A stretch of DNA of 64,000 nucleotides from Brevibacillus_D fluminis_A (GTDB taxonomy: Bacteria; Bacillota; Bacilli; Brevibacillales; Brevibacillaceae): positions 5,574,001 through 5,638,000 of the forward strand of contig NZ_CM125436.1 in the NCBI RefSeq assembly GCF_052072235.1, written 5' to 3'. Position 1 is the stretch's first letter, and every line of letters starts with the position of its first letter. The notes below the pieces were generated by a model, which saw only the letters and a list, made by a program, of their open reading frames with translations, was not told where the DNA came from and did no database searches. The translations under genes were made by a program, and so were the position numbers. Below, piece after piece: positions 17,870 to 25,601 of the stretch.

Positions 17870-19681
17870 TTATTTTTCTTTCTCTCCCATGACCTGGTAG
17901 ACCGCGACAGGCTTTTCTTTGCCTTTAACCTTGATCTCGCCGAGCGGTTCGATCTCGAACAGCTCCTTTACCAAGTCGTAGGTGGACTGGCTGATGAGAA
18001 TCTGGCCAGGCTTGGCATTCGACTCCAGACGCGCCGCCATGTTGACGGTATCGCCGATCGCCGTATAGTCGAGCCGGTTTTTGGCGCCAATGTTCCCGAT
18101 AACCGCATCCCCTGAATTCAAGCCGATGCCAAAAGACACGGAGTATCCATACTTTTCGGTCAATCGTTCCGCTAAAGCGGCCGATCCTTTTTTCATTTGC
18201 AGCGCAGCGCGCACGGCCCGCACCGGGTGGTCATCAAGCGGAATCGGCGCACCGAAGATCGCCATGACCCCGTCACCGATGAATTTATCCAATGTTCCCT
18301 CATAGGCAAAAACCGCCTGTGTGCACAAATCGAGATATTCATTCAACACCTGAATGACTTCTTCCGGCTCAATCCGCTCCGACAGCGGGGTAAAGCCGCG
18401 AATATCCACGAACATCAGCGTCACATTTTTGCGCGTGCCCCCGAGGTTTTGCGCTTCCTGCGAGCTTAGGATTTCGTCTACAACCTGTTGGGAGACGTAG
18501 CGGCTGAACAGGGATGTCACCCGGTTTCGTTCCTTGCGTTCTGCCAAGTACCGGTTCACGATCGAAATGACGTAGGAAATGATGATGGCCAAAATCGGAT
18601 ACGTGAACGGCAGCAACAAATTGAGCAAGACGTTTGCCAAAATGGCGATAACGGCATAACCGATAAAGAAGACAAGGAAGAGGACAAAGGCAAGCCACGG
18701 CCTCGCTCGGCGCGTAAGCCAATACGTCAGGAGCGAAAGGATAAACAACAAGGCCCATCCGATCCATTCCGAGCTGCCGGTAATGGTTTGGTAATAGCGG
18801 CTGTCTTGAAGGCTCTGCACCATGTTGGCGTGAATTTCGACACCGAACATTTTTGTGGCATTGCTGGTCGGCGTCAGGTATTGGTCACCCAGCCCGACGG
18901 AATATGGCCCAATCAGAACGATCGCGTCTTTGAACGCGCCCTCCATTGTTTCCGGGTCCATATTCAGCGCGTCAAAATACGGAATCATCGTATAGCCGCC
19001 CGGTGGCTGTGCAAACGCGAAATACAGCTGGTTCTTTTGATTGGTAAAAAGCGTACTGGCTCCTTGCTTCCACATGCCATTCTCGTATGTGATCTGTTTG
19101 GTTGGCGGCAACAAGTAGTTGGCCAGTCGAACGCTGAGCGCCGGCAGCATGTTGCCGTCTTTCGTCGGGACGCCGAGCAAAATTTGCCGCACGATGTCAC
19201 CGCGATCCGCAAAGACGTTGATGTGCGCTTGCTGTTGTTCACCTACGTCGTACACCGGCTTCAGCAGCTTGTCGTACTTGAGCGACCCCGCGTCTTCCTG
19301 TTTGCTGGGGAAGATGAACGTATTCGCCAGGATCACGTTGGGCGATTGCGTCAGCACGTCCTGCATCGCTGCATCGTCGGCCGGGTCTTGGGAAGGCTCG
19401 GAAAGAATCAAGTCGAGGCCGATCGCCTTCGCCCCCGCCTGCTCGATCCGCTTGATCAGCCCGGCATGAATGGAGCGAGGCCACGGCCACTGACCGAGAT
19501 TGCTCAGACTGTCATCGTCAATCCCGACGATGACGATTCGGCTGTCGACCGTGCGGATTTCCTTTGTCATCCGGTCGACGAAATTGACTTCCACGTTGTA
19601 AAGGGCATCATTATGATACAGCCAGCCCACGACAAGCGTAATCAGCAATGCGGTCAGCACTGCTCTTGTTTGCTTTATCAT
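17870..19681 (-). CDS. CHASE2-domain membrane adenylate cyclase (class III)
   Basis: 603 residues. An N-terminal membrane anchor (about 6-24), an extracytoplasmic CHASE2 sensor (about 25-300, with VIVGIDDDSLSNLGQWPWPR), three membrane helices (about 306-377) and a class III cyclase domain (about 415-590). The catalytic set looks intact: metal-binding Asp426 (FVDIRGF) and Asp470 (FIGDGVMAIFG), Lys466 and Thr540 at the base-specificity positions, and Asn547/Arg551 (NMAARLES). Lys/Thr points to ATP rather than GTP. It should make cAMP in response to a signal outside the membrane. It lies 44 bases after the PilZ gene. The divergent Crp-type regulator is the obvious receiver. Guanylate cyclase activity is less likely. 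Confidence 0.88.
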   Translation of the reverse strand: MIKQTRAVLTALLITLVVGWLYHNDALYNVEVNFVDRMTKEIRTVDSRIVIVGIDDDSLSNLGQWPWPRSIHAGLIKRIEQAGAKAIGLDLILSEPSQDPADDAAMQDVLTQSPNVILANTFIFPSKQEDAGSLKYDKLLKPVYDVGEQQQAHINVFADRGDIVRQILLGVPTKDGNMLPALSVRLANYLLPPTKQITYENGMWKQGASTLFTNQKNQLYFAFAQPPGGYTMIPYFDALNMDPETMEGAFKDAIVLIGPYSVGLGDQYLTPTSNATKMFGVEIHANMVQSLQDSRYYQTITGSSEWIGWALLFILSLLTYWLTRRARPWLAFVLFLVFFIGYAVIAILANVLLNLLLPFTYPILAIIISYVISIVNRYLAERKERNRVTSLFSRYVSQQVVDEILSSQEAQNLGGTRKNVTLMFVDIRGFTPLSERIEPEEVIQVLNEYLDLCTQAVFAYEGTLDKFIGDGVMAIFGAPIPLDDHPVRAVRAALQMKKGSAALAERLTEKYGYSVSFGIGLNSGDAVIGNIGAKNRLDYTAIGDTVNMAARLESNAKPGQILISQSTYDLVKELFEIEPLGEIKVKGKEKPVAVYQVMGEKEK

Positions 19682-19725
19682 GAAACACTCCTTTATTCTG
19701 ACATCGATCGATGGCCTGACGAGTA

Positions 19726-20205
19726 TCAGGCATGTCCCAAAAACCGGTGGTCATTTGGGTCTGACTTCTCCTTAAAGCAACCGCGCTTCTCTTCTTGCGA
19801 GCAGAAATAACAATGAGCGGGCAAGGGGTTACGCCTGAACAGCAGGTCAAGCTGATTGACCTGATAAGACAGCTTGGCAATCGTCGTCTCATCCATCGCG
19901 AACTTGACGCCGTATTCGAACAAACCGTCCGGCAATTCAACTTTTCGCACGATGTTGCCCTGTAGCTTGAGCTGCTGATTCAGCATCGTCAATTCAAACT
20001 GCAGGACAATCTCCTCTTCCACAATCATGCGTAGATCGGAAACAAATCGGAGCCCGCCCGCAGCGATATCATCGATACAGACTTGGGCATTTCCCGTTTG
20101 AATTACATTCTTTCTAATCCGAATAATCTCCATATTTGCACAAAATGGCCGTTTCGGCTCCAATCGATAAAACCCGCGTTTATTCTGCATATCCACCTCG
20201 AACAA
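19726..20205 (-). CDS. PilZ-domain protein with C-terminal Cys motif
   Basis: Up to 159 residues. A single PilZ domain follows a short N terminus. The c-di-GMP-binding RxxxR is present as RGFYR, but the second motif reads DIAAGG, so the usual Ser is Ala. The C terminus carries HCYFC...C, a possible metal-binding Cys cluster. The start is unclear: TTG at 20205 opens the frame, ATG at 20190 (MQNKRGFYRL) has GAGGTGG very close to it. It is the first gene of the run PilZ, CHASE2-cyclase, NHL, DUF3307, FecR, and is divergent from the Crp-type gene. It may couple c-di-GMP or another ligand to this module. Confidence 0.75.
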   Translation of the reverse strand: MFEVDMQNKRGFYRLEPKRPFCANMEIIRIRKNVIQTGNAQVCIDDIAAGGLRFVSDLRMIVEEEIVLQFELTMLNQQLKLQGNIVRKVELPDGLFEYGVKFAMDETTIAKLSYQVNQLDLLFRRNPLPAHCYFCSQEEKRGCFKEKSDPNDHRFLGHA

Positions 20206-20302
20206 TCAACATTTTACCTGGACATTCATATTGATCCCTCTCTATTATTGCGTATTTTTCAGCCTGAATCTGTGTGTTGCGTAACAAAAGAGGCGCTTCC
20301 CC

Positions 20303-20331
20303 TTGTGAAATAATTTGATTCTTCCTATTAT
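20303..20331 (+). promoter_or_regulatory. Candidate promoter of the Crp/Fnr-type gene
   Basis: -35 TTGTGA (20303-20308), 17-base spacer, -10 TATTAT (20326-20331). The TTGTGA also looks like a Crp half-site, but no good second half is found at the right distance. Confidence 0.5.
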
Positions 20332-20370
20332 TAGTAAGAGAAAGGTGTTTTTGGGAAAGGATGAAGGACG

Positions 20371-21048
20371 TTGTCTACGTCGCACTTTTTAAAAGAAGTG
20401 CCGTTTTTTTGCGACTTTTCTATTGAAGAACTGGCGCAGGTCAGAAAGCTGTTTGTTGAGCGCTGCTACAAAAAAGGGGCGCCGATTTTTTTCGAAGGCG
20501 ACACTGGTGAAGAATTGTTTATCGTAAAAAGCGGCTTGGTCAAGATTTTCCGGTTTGACCGGTCGCGCGAAGTGATTTTGGCCCTTTTCCGTGATGGCGA
20601 TTATTTTGGCGAGATGGCGGTTCTGCAAACAAACCAGGTTCGTTCCGCCAGTGCGCAAGCGTTGGAGCCGACTGTCTTGTACGCGATGAAACGCAAAGAT
20701 TTCCAAATGCTGCTCGCGAACAACCCCAAGCTGACGCTCAACCTGGTCGACAGCCTGATGGACAGACTGCGCCGGGCCAACGAGCAAATTGAGGATTTGA
20801 CCTTCCTTGATGCCCGCTCCCGGATCATCAAAACGTTGCTTATGCTCGGCAACGACCATGGTGTTGCTCAAGAGAACGGATTGTTGATCAACATGAAGCT
20901 GACTCACCAGCAAATCGCCGACATGGTGGGGACGGTTCGCGAGACCGTGACAAAGGTTCTTTTGGAGCTGCAGGACAAGTTTTTGATCAGCATTGATAAA
21001 AAGTTCATTTTGCTAAAAGACAAAGGCGCTCTGGAAGCCTTGCTGTAA
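20371..21048 (+). CDS. Crp/Fnr family transcription regulator with intact cyclic-nucleotide cassette
   Basis: 225 residues. An N-terminal cNMP-binding beta-barrel (about 12-115) is followed by a long dimer helix and a Crp-type winged helix (about 165-215, HQQIADMVGTVRETVTKVL). The phosphate-binding cassette reads FGEMAVL...RSA, with Gly80, Glu81, Arg91, Ser92 and Ala93 matching the cAMP contacts of classical Crp. No Fnr-type Cys cluster is seen. The start is TTG at 20371 after GGAAAGGATGAAGG; the ATG at 20361 is out of frame. It is divergent from a membrane adenylate cyclase operon, so cAMP is the likely effector. The target genes are unknown. Confidence 0.88.
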   Translation: MSTSHFLKEVPFFCDFSIEELAQVRKLFVERCYKKGAPIFFEGDTGEELFIVKSGLVKIFRFDRSREVILALFRDGDYFGEMAVLQTNQVRSASAQALEPTVLYAMKRKDFQMLLANNPKLTLNLVDSLMDRLRRANEQIEDLTFLDARSRIIKTLLMLGNDHGVAQENGLLINMKLTHQQIADMVGTVRETVTKVLLELQDKFLISIDKKFILLKDKGALEALL

Positions 21049-21062
21049 ATGGATACATACGC

Positions 21063-21099
21063 AAAAAACCCTCAGCTACGCTTCTCTGAGGGTTTTTTT
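21063..21099. terminator. Bidirectional terminator between the Crp-type gene and epuA
   Basis: AAAAAACCCTCAG (21063-21075) pairs with CTGAGGGTTTTTTT (21086-21099). Both strands end in a T-run, serving the two convergent genes. Confidence 0.9.
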
Positions 21100-21101
21100 G
21101 T

Positions 21102-21347
21102 TTACGTGCCCGAGAAGATCAGATCGTACATATGCTTGTACGTGCTGATCTGAAACACTTCCGAGGCAGGCAATTTTCCGAGAACACTGTATCCGATGAC
21201 CAGCCCAATCATCAATGAAAAGAAAAGCAGGAACGGAACGATCAGGAGTTTGGCAGCCACCCGTCCCCATCCTTTTACACGCCTCGGCCTTTGTTGTTCT
21301 GTTTCCGGCCTTTCGCGCGGAAAGCTTCTTTCATTCACACGATTCAT
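21102..21347 (-). CDS. EpuA-type small membrane protein
   Basis: 81 residues. A basic, Arg-rich N terminus (about 1-30) is followed by one strong membrane helix (about 33-55, LLIVPFLLFFSLMIGLVIGY) and a conserved tail (PASEVFQISTYKHMYDLI). This matches the short EpuA family, which databases often label DNA-directed RNA polymerase subunit beta although there is no polymerase domain. The gene lies 21 bases after the FlgG-like gene and probably shares its transcript. Function unknown. Confidence 0.75.
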   Translation of the reverse strand: MNRVNERSFPRERPETEQQRPRRVKGWGRVAAKLLIVPFLLFFSLMIGLVIGYSVLGKLPASEVFQISTYKHMYDLIFSGT

Positions 21348-21368
21348 GGGTTGTCCTCCGTTTAGGTT

Positions 21369-22196
21369 TTAACGACTGCGGATGGAGTTGGCGATCCCCA
21401 TCATTTGATCGGAAATTTCGATAGCGCGGGAATTCAGCTGGTAAGCACGCTGTGCCAGGATCACTTGCGACATCTCTTTGTTCAAATCCACATTGGACAT
21501 TTCAAGAAAGCCTTGGCGCAGTGTCGCATCTGATTGATTCAACACGTTCCACGGACTGTCTCCATTGGGGTCCTGCCAAAGAAATTCGTTCTCTCCCGCT
21601 TGCTTGAACTTGTCCGGATTATCCAGCTTGAACACCGGGATTTTGACAGCTGACAGTTCCTCACCATTGTGCAGGACTTGTCCATCCGGTCTAACTGTAA
21701 TTTCCCCATCCGTCGGCAGTTCAATCGGCAAGCCTTTCTCATCCAGCAACACATCGCCTGATGCCGTCACCAAATTGTAGACCGTGTTGCTGCCCTGGTT
21801 GTCCATCGACAGATGAAAGGCGCCGTTTCGGGTCAAGCGGTACTCTTCCTGCACATTGCCTTGCGCATCCATCCCCTTGTAGCGGCTCACCAAAAACATG
21901 CCTTCCCCTTCGATCATCAGATCGGTCGGAACATCGGTCTGCTTCGCACTGCCTTGGGTCATGTCGAGCGGTGTCAGGCCCACCTTCACCCCGCTTCCGA
22001 TACGCAGGCCCGCTGGCGAAGTGCGGGCTTTGTCTGTCGACGGCTGGCTGTCCATCGAATCGTTCAAAAGCTCGGAAAACGAGGCTCCGCGCCGCTTGAA
22101 CCCGACGGTATCGAGGTTTGCGATATTATTGCTCGCTGTATCCAGCGCTTGTTGGACGCCGCGCAGGGCTGCTGTCGAAATTTGCAACGATTGCAT
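21369..22196 (-). CDS. flhP: Flagellar hook/rod protein of the FlgG/FlhP type
   Basis: 275 residues. The N-terminal flagellar rod motif SNNIANLDTVGFKRRGASF (about 23-41) and the C-terminal motif MSNVDLNKEMSQVILAQRAYQLNSR (about 233-257, read in two parts) frame a central variable domain. That architecture is of distal rod or hook proteins. B. subtilis flhP encodes the distal rod protein and lies in the same order after mbl and flhO. The gap to the FlhO-like gene is 31 bases, so they are cotranscribed. Confidence 0.88.
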   Translation of the reverse strand: MQSLQISTAALRGVQQALDTASNNIANLDTVGFKRRGASFSELLNDSMDSQPSTDKARTSPAGLRIGSGVKVGLTPLDMTQGSAKQTDVPTDLMIEGEGMFLVSRYKGMDAQGNVQEEYRLTRNGAFHLSMDNQGSNTVYNLVTASGDVLLDEKGLPIELPTDGEITVRPDGQVLHNGEELSAVKIPVFKLDNPDKFKQAGENEFLWQDPNGDSPWNVLNQSDATLRQGFLEMSNVDLNKEMSQVILAQRAYQLNSRAIEISDQMMGIANSIRSR

Positions 22197-22227
22197 TGAA
22201 AACCTACCTCCCTTCGTCTACCTGATG

Positions 22228-23193
22228 TTAGCCGTTAACGCGGCCGATCTCATTGACCGCCTTGTCCAATGTCGAATCAAGCGTAGACAGGACGCGCTGG
22301 TTGGCTTCGTAGGAACGCAGCGCTGTCATCATTTCCGTCATCGTCTGCGCCGGATTCACATTCGCCCGCTCGACCCAGCCTTGCCGGATTGCATAAAATC
22401 CGTTCAGGTTCGGATCGGTTGAAGCATCAACCGGCGCGTTCTGCCCATCCCAGCGGTACAAATTATTGCCTTCCCGCACCAGCTGGTTCGGATCGGTCAC
22501 CACCCGCAAGCCGATGCGCACAGGATTATTCGGGTCTGCTCCAATCGGTTCGTATGTATCGCTCGCATTCGGGTCCGGCTTGCGCACTTGCAGCTCGCCT
22601 GTCGAGGTGATCTTGAGGTCTTGTCCGGCGCTCACCGTGTTTCCGTTCGCATCCGTAAAACCATTGACCTGGATCGCCCGATTTTCGCTATCCAGCACAT
22701 AGTAACCATCCGGCGTCACCAGGAAACCTCTGTCATCCACGCTCCAGCTCCCGTTTCGCGTGTAGCGGATCTGGTCGGCAGCTGCCGGCTGGGTCGTATC
22801 GGGGATTCGTGCCACACTGAAAAACATGGTCCGTTTGACCGCTTTCCCGTTTACCTGCTCGGGCGGAAGGTTGTCCGTCAACGCCACGTCATATGGGCTG
22901 TCCGTTTGCGCAATATCCCCTTGCGTAAATGTAGGGAGCGTCTCTGACAGATAGACACCCGTATGCAATTTGCCGATCGGCACAGGTTGGCCCGTCATGG
23001 AAGGCATGCCCTCCACAGTCGGCCCATTCTGATCATTGATTCTTGCGAGCAGCTGTTCAGGGAATGAGCGGATCACGCCCACATCTTCCTTGTAGCCCGG
23101 CGTGTTGATATTGGCCAGATTGTTGGAAAGCGCTTCTTGGCGGCGCTGCATCGCCAGCATTCCGGAGGCTGCGGTATACAAACCTCGAATCAC
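22228..23193 (-). CDS. flhO: Flagellar hook-basal body protein of the FlgF/FlhO type
   Basis: 321 residues. The N terminus MIRGLYTAASGMLAMQRRQEALSNNLANINTPGYK (read in parts; the rod signature LSNNLANINTPGYK is at about 22-35) and the C terminus with ERANVNPAQTMTEMMTALR and YEANQRVLSTLDSTLDK (about 275-310) match the FlgF/FlgG rod family. In B. subtilis flhO sits directly after mbl, as here, and makes part of the distal rod. The spacing to mbl is about 18 bases, which suggests one operon mbl-flhO-flhP-epuA. Confidence 0.88.
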   Translation of the reverse strand: MIRGLYTAASGMLAMQRRQEALSNNLANINTPGYKEDVGVIRSFPEQLLARINDQNGPTVEGMPSMTGQPVPIGKLHTGVYLSETLPTFTQGDIAQTDSPYDVALTDNLPPEQVNGKAVKRTMFFSVARIPDTTQPAAADQIRYTRNGSWSVDDRGFLVTPDGYYVLDSENRAIQVNGFTDANGNTVSAGQDLKITSTGELQVRKPDPNASDTYEPIGADPNNPVRIGLRVVTDPNQLVREGNNLYRWDGQNAPVDASTDPNLNGFYAIRQGWVERANVNPAQTMTEMMTALRSYEANQRVLSTLDSTLDKAVNEIGRVNG

Positions 23194-23211
23194 GTAACAC
23201 CCCTCCTGTTT

Positions 23212-24225
23212 CTATCCAAACAGTTTGTTCTTGCGCTGAACAGGGGCCTTGTCCAAATAGTCAAGCATGAGGCCTGTCCCTTTGGCAACGCACATCATCG
23301 GGTCATCCGCTACCAGTACCGGTACCTTCAATTCGTCGGCGAGCAATTGATCCAGCCCGTGGATCAGCGCGCCTCCACCCGTGAGGAAAACCCCTTTATC
23401 AATAATATCGGCAGAAAGCTCCGGAGGTGTTCGTTCTAAAACATTTTTTGAGGCTTGTACAATCGAGCTAACTGATTCAGCCAGGGCATCTTGAACTTCC
23501 TCGGAACGAATCGTGATGGTTTGCGGCAATCCGGAAACCATATCTCGTCCGCGAATGTCCATTTCGTCCTGGCGTCCACCGTAAACGGTCCCAATCTGCA
23601 CTTTGATATCCTCTGCTGTCCGTTCCCCGATCAGCAGTTTGTATTTGTTCTTGATATAGCGCATGATTGCCATATCGAATTTGTCGCCGGCAATCTTTAT
23701 AGAAGAGGCGGTGACGATATCACCCATTGACAATACCGCTACGTCCGTGGTACCACCGCCTATATCGACCACCATGTTGCCGGAAGGCTGGAAAATGTCC
23801 ATCCCTGCTCCTACGGCTGCTACCTTCGGTTCTTCTTCAATATATACCTCGCGAGCTCCGCCTGAGCGCTCTGCAGCTTCGCGAATCGCTTTTTGTTCGA
23901 CAGATGTAATATTCGTTGGACAACAAATAAGAATGCGTGGTCTGGTAAACAAGCTTTTTCCGCCAATCTTGTTCAGAAAATGGCGCAGCATGGCTTCGGT
24001 AATTTCAAAATCCGCGATCACGCCATCACGTAGCGGGCGGATCGCAACAATGTTCCCAGGGGTGCGGCCGACCATTCTGTGTGCTTCATTCCCAACAGCC
24101 AAAACTTTTTTCGTCTGATTATCGATGGCTACCACCGAGGGTTCATTCAGCACAATGCCTTTTCCTTTTACATAAACACACACATTGGCTGTTCCTAAAT
24201 CAATCCCAATATCCTTGCTAAACAT
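23212..24225 (-). CDS. mbl: Actin-like cell-shape protein Mbl
   Basis: 337 residues from ATG 24225 (MFSKDIGIDLGTANVCVYVKG), which follows AGGGAGG; the longer open frame has no better site. The actin-fold motifs are present: phosphate-1 DIGIDLGTANVCVYV, connect/phosphate-2 NMVVDIGGGTTDVAVLSMGD (about 155-174) and the adenosine motif FLTGGGALIHGLDQLL (about 285-300). It polymerises under the membrane and guides side-wall peptidoglycan synthesis. The position between spoIIID and the flagellar rod genes matches B. subtilis mbl rather than mreB, which is the basis for the symbol. Confidence 0.92.
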   Translation of the reverse strand: MFSKDIGIDLGTANVCVYVKGKGIVLNEPSVVAIDNQTKKVLAVGNEAHRMVGRTPGNIVAIRPLRDGVIADFEITEAMLRHFLNKIGGKSLFTRPRILICCPTNITSVEQKAIREAAERSGGAREVYIEEEPKVAAVGAGMDIFQPSGNMVVDIGGGTTDVAVLSMGDIVTASSIKIAGDKFDMAIMRYIKNKYKLLIGERTAEDIKVQIGTVYGGRQDEMDIRGRDMVSGLPQTITIRSEEVQDALAESVSSIVQASKNVLERTPPELSADIIDKGVFLTGGGALIHGLDQLLADELKVPVLVADDPMMCVAKGTGLMLDYLDKAPVQRKNKLFG

Positions 24226-24264
24226 GCGAGGGCCTCCCTGTACCGTGTACATTGCTATCCTTCT

Positions 24265-24293
24265 ATCATAGGATGTAATGGGAGAGAGGACAA
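24265..24293 (-). promoter_or_regulatory. Candidate promoter of mbl
   Basis: Minus-strand -35 TTGTCC (24288-24293), 17-base spacer, -10 TATGAT (24265-24270), 40 bases before the chosen ATG. A housekeeping promoter here would uncouple mbl from the sporulation-specific spoIIID. Confidence 0.55.
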
Positions 24294-24300
24294 GTCTTTC

Positions 24301-24585
24301 TTAGACACTTTCTTCCTGCTCCACTCTGATTTTTTTGCTTTTCCGCTTGTACTTGATTTTGGTCGCTTCTCCTCCCCGCAAGTGACGAATTGCCTTGTGA
24401 TATTCCAAAATTTCTTTCACCTGATTGGCAAGTTCAGGATTTATCTCAGGCAGTCGTTCGGTCAGGTCTTTATGCACTGTGCTTTTGGATACTCCGAATT
24501 CTTTGGCGATCATGCGAACCGTATTTCTTGTCTCCACGATATATCGGCCGATTTTGATGGTTCGCTCCTTGATGTAATCGTGCAC
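24301..24585 (-). CDS. spoIIID: Sporulation transcription regulator SpoIIID
   Basis: 94 residues from GTG 24585, giving (M)HDYIKERTIKIGRYIVETRN, the standard SpoIIID start; AGGGAGGCGA lies just upstream. A longer open frame adds about 57 residues with no family similarity and was rejected. The helix-turn-helix reads MIAKEFGVSKSTVHKDLTER (about 24-43) and the basic tail KIKYKRKSKKIRVEQ contacts DNA. It modulates sigma-E and sigma-K regulons in the mother cell. It has its own sigma-E-like promoter and precedes mbl, as in B. subtilis. Confidence 0.95.
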   Translation of the reverse strand: MHDYIKERTIKIGRYIVETRNTVRMIAKEFGVSKSTVHKDLTERLPEINPELANQVKEILEYHKAIRHLRGGEATKIKYKRKSKKIRVEQEESV

Positions 24586-24620
24586 GTTACTCGCCTCCCT
24601 GCATCGAAATTGTCTGATAC

Positions 24621-24649
24621 AATATATGGGTAGGCAGGGACACATATTC
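24621..24649 (-). promoter_or_regulatory. Candidate sigma-E promoter of spoIIID
   Basis: Minus-strand -35 GAATATG (24643-24649), 14-base spacer and -10 CATATATT (24621-24628) fit the sigma-E consensus KMATATT / CATACAHT with one mismatch in the -35 and one in the -10. It lies 35 bases before the start codon, as expected for a mother-cell gene. Confidence 0.6.
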
Positions 24650-24761
24650 TCCGTTTCCAAGCCTGACAAGCCGGGAAGTGGATAACTTTTTTCTATAGCG
24701 TGTACCGAACGCGCCTGGAAGAGCGGCTGCAAGTGCGCGGTCATGCGGGTTTTCATACCAA

Positions 24762-24789
24762 AAAGCCCGCGCTTCTCGCACGGGCCTTT
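24762..24789 (-). terminator. Terminator after spoIIQ
   Basis: AAAGCCCG (24762-24769) pairs with CGGGCCTTT (24781-24789) with one bulge. On the minus strand a short T-run follows the stem, just past the spoIIQ stop. Confidence 0.65.
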
Positions 24790-24795
24790 CGCCTG

Positions 24796-25524
24796 TTATT
24801 GTTGCTCAGTGTGATTCAAGTATTGCTCAGGGTTGACCGACTTGCCATCAACGCGCACTTCAAAGTGCAGGTGGATGCCGGCGTCTTTTTCAAATGTGCT
24901 GCGGCCAGCTGCGCCAAGCACTTGTCCTTGCTTCACTTCATCGCCAGGCTTAACCGTCACTTTGTCCAGGCTTTGATACACGGTGACCATGTTGCCGCTG
25001 TGCTCGATTTCAACCAGATTGCCTACCAACGGATCATTTTCCACTTTTTTCACCTTGCCATCGAGGGCAGCGGCGACATCAAATCCTTTTTTATCCGTGG
25101 AGACAATGTCGATCCCTGTGTGCGGGATGTACGAGTTGTTGTACTTGACCAACGCTTTGGCTTGCTCTTCTTTCGCGGCTGCATCATTGAAGAAATCCAT
25201 GGCTTTGGAGTAGCTCACGCTTGCTGCCACTGGCCATGCGAGCGGTTGTGTTGCCTTGCTGACTGGTACTGCATCATCTTGCGAAACTTCTGTGTTTGGT
25301 GCCGTTGTTTCCGGTTGGTTCTGTGCGACTGGCGTCGGCTGCTTGCTAAGCTCATCGCTTACTGCATGAAACACGTTGCCCTGATACCACATCACGAATG
25401 CGAGGATGATTGCTGCTAAGCCGATGTAGATTGCGGGAAACGCCCACTTCTTCCCCAGAAAGGTTTTCCAGGATTTTGACTTCTTCAAAGGAATCGGTTG
25501 ATTTGGATTTTTTTGATCTTCCAT
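24796..25524 (-). CDS. spoIIQ: Stage II sporulation protein SpoIIQ, LytM/M23 domain
   Basis: 242 residues: a short cytoplasmic N terminus, one membrane helix (about 27-46), a low-complexity linker, and an M23/LytM domain (about 130-238). SpoIIQ is made in the forespore and joins SpoIIIAH across the intermembrane space to form the engulfment channel. Both zinc motifs look intact: HTGID (His135, Asp139) and HLHFEV (His218, His220). In B. subtilis SpoIIQ the first His is missing, so this copy may keep peptidase activity. A sigma-F-like promoter precedes it. The location after spoIID and before spoIIID supports the call over a generic M23 peptidase. Confidence 0.9.
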   Translation of the reverse strand: MEDQKNPNQPIPLKKSKSWKTFLGKKWAFPAIYIGLAAIILAFVMWYQGNVFHAVSDELSKQPTPVAQNQPETTAPNTEVSQDDAVPVSKATQPLAWPVAASVSYSKAMDFFNDAAAKEEQAKALVKYNNSYIPHTGIDIVSTDKKGFDVAAALDGKVKKVENDPLVGNLVEIEHSGNMVTVYQSLDKVTVKPGDEVKQGQVLGAAGRSTFEKDAGIHLHFEVRVDGKSVNPEQYLNHTEQQ

Positions 25525-25543
25525 TTTTTATCACCTCATCCAC

Positions 25544-25572
25544 CAGTATCACCACTTTTTCGGTGCATAAAC
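25544..25572 (-). promoter_or_regulatory. Candidate sigma-F promoter of spoIIQ
   Basis: Minus-strand -10 GGTGATACTG (25544-25553) fits the sigma-F pattern GGNNANAHTR fully. The -35 GTTTA (25568-25572) matches GYATA at 4 of 5, and the spacer is 14 bases. The leader would be very short. Confidence 0.5.
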
Positions 25573-25601
25573 CTGATGGAATGGGGAAAAGTAAAAATTT
25601 G

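Noticed and set aside
20263..20285. TGTTGCGTAACA-like symmetry and TTGTGA half-site upstream of the Crp-type gene as an autoregulatory Crp site
   Set aside because: The symmetry is only four bases per arm, and the TTGTGA has no matching half at Crp spacing. Too weak to call a binding site.
24586..24756. N-terminal extension of spoIIID in the open frame
   Set aside because: The extra 57 codons have no family similarity, and the sigma-E-like promoter lies inside them. GTG at 24585 with its ribosome site gives the normal SpoIIID start.
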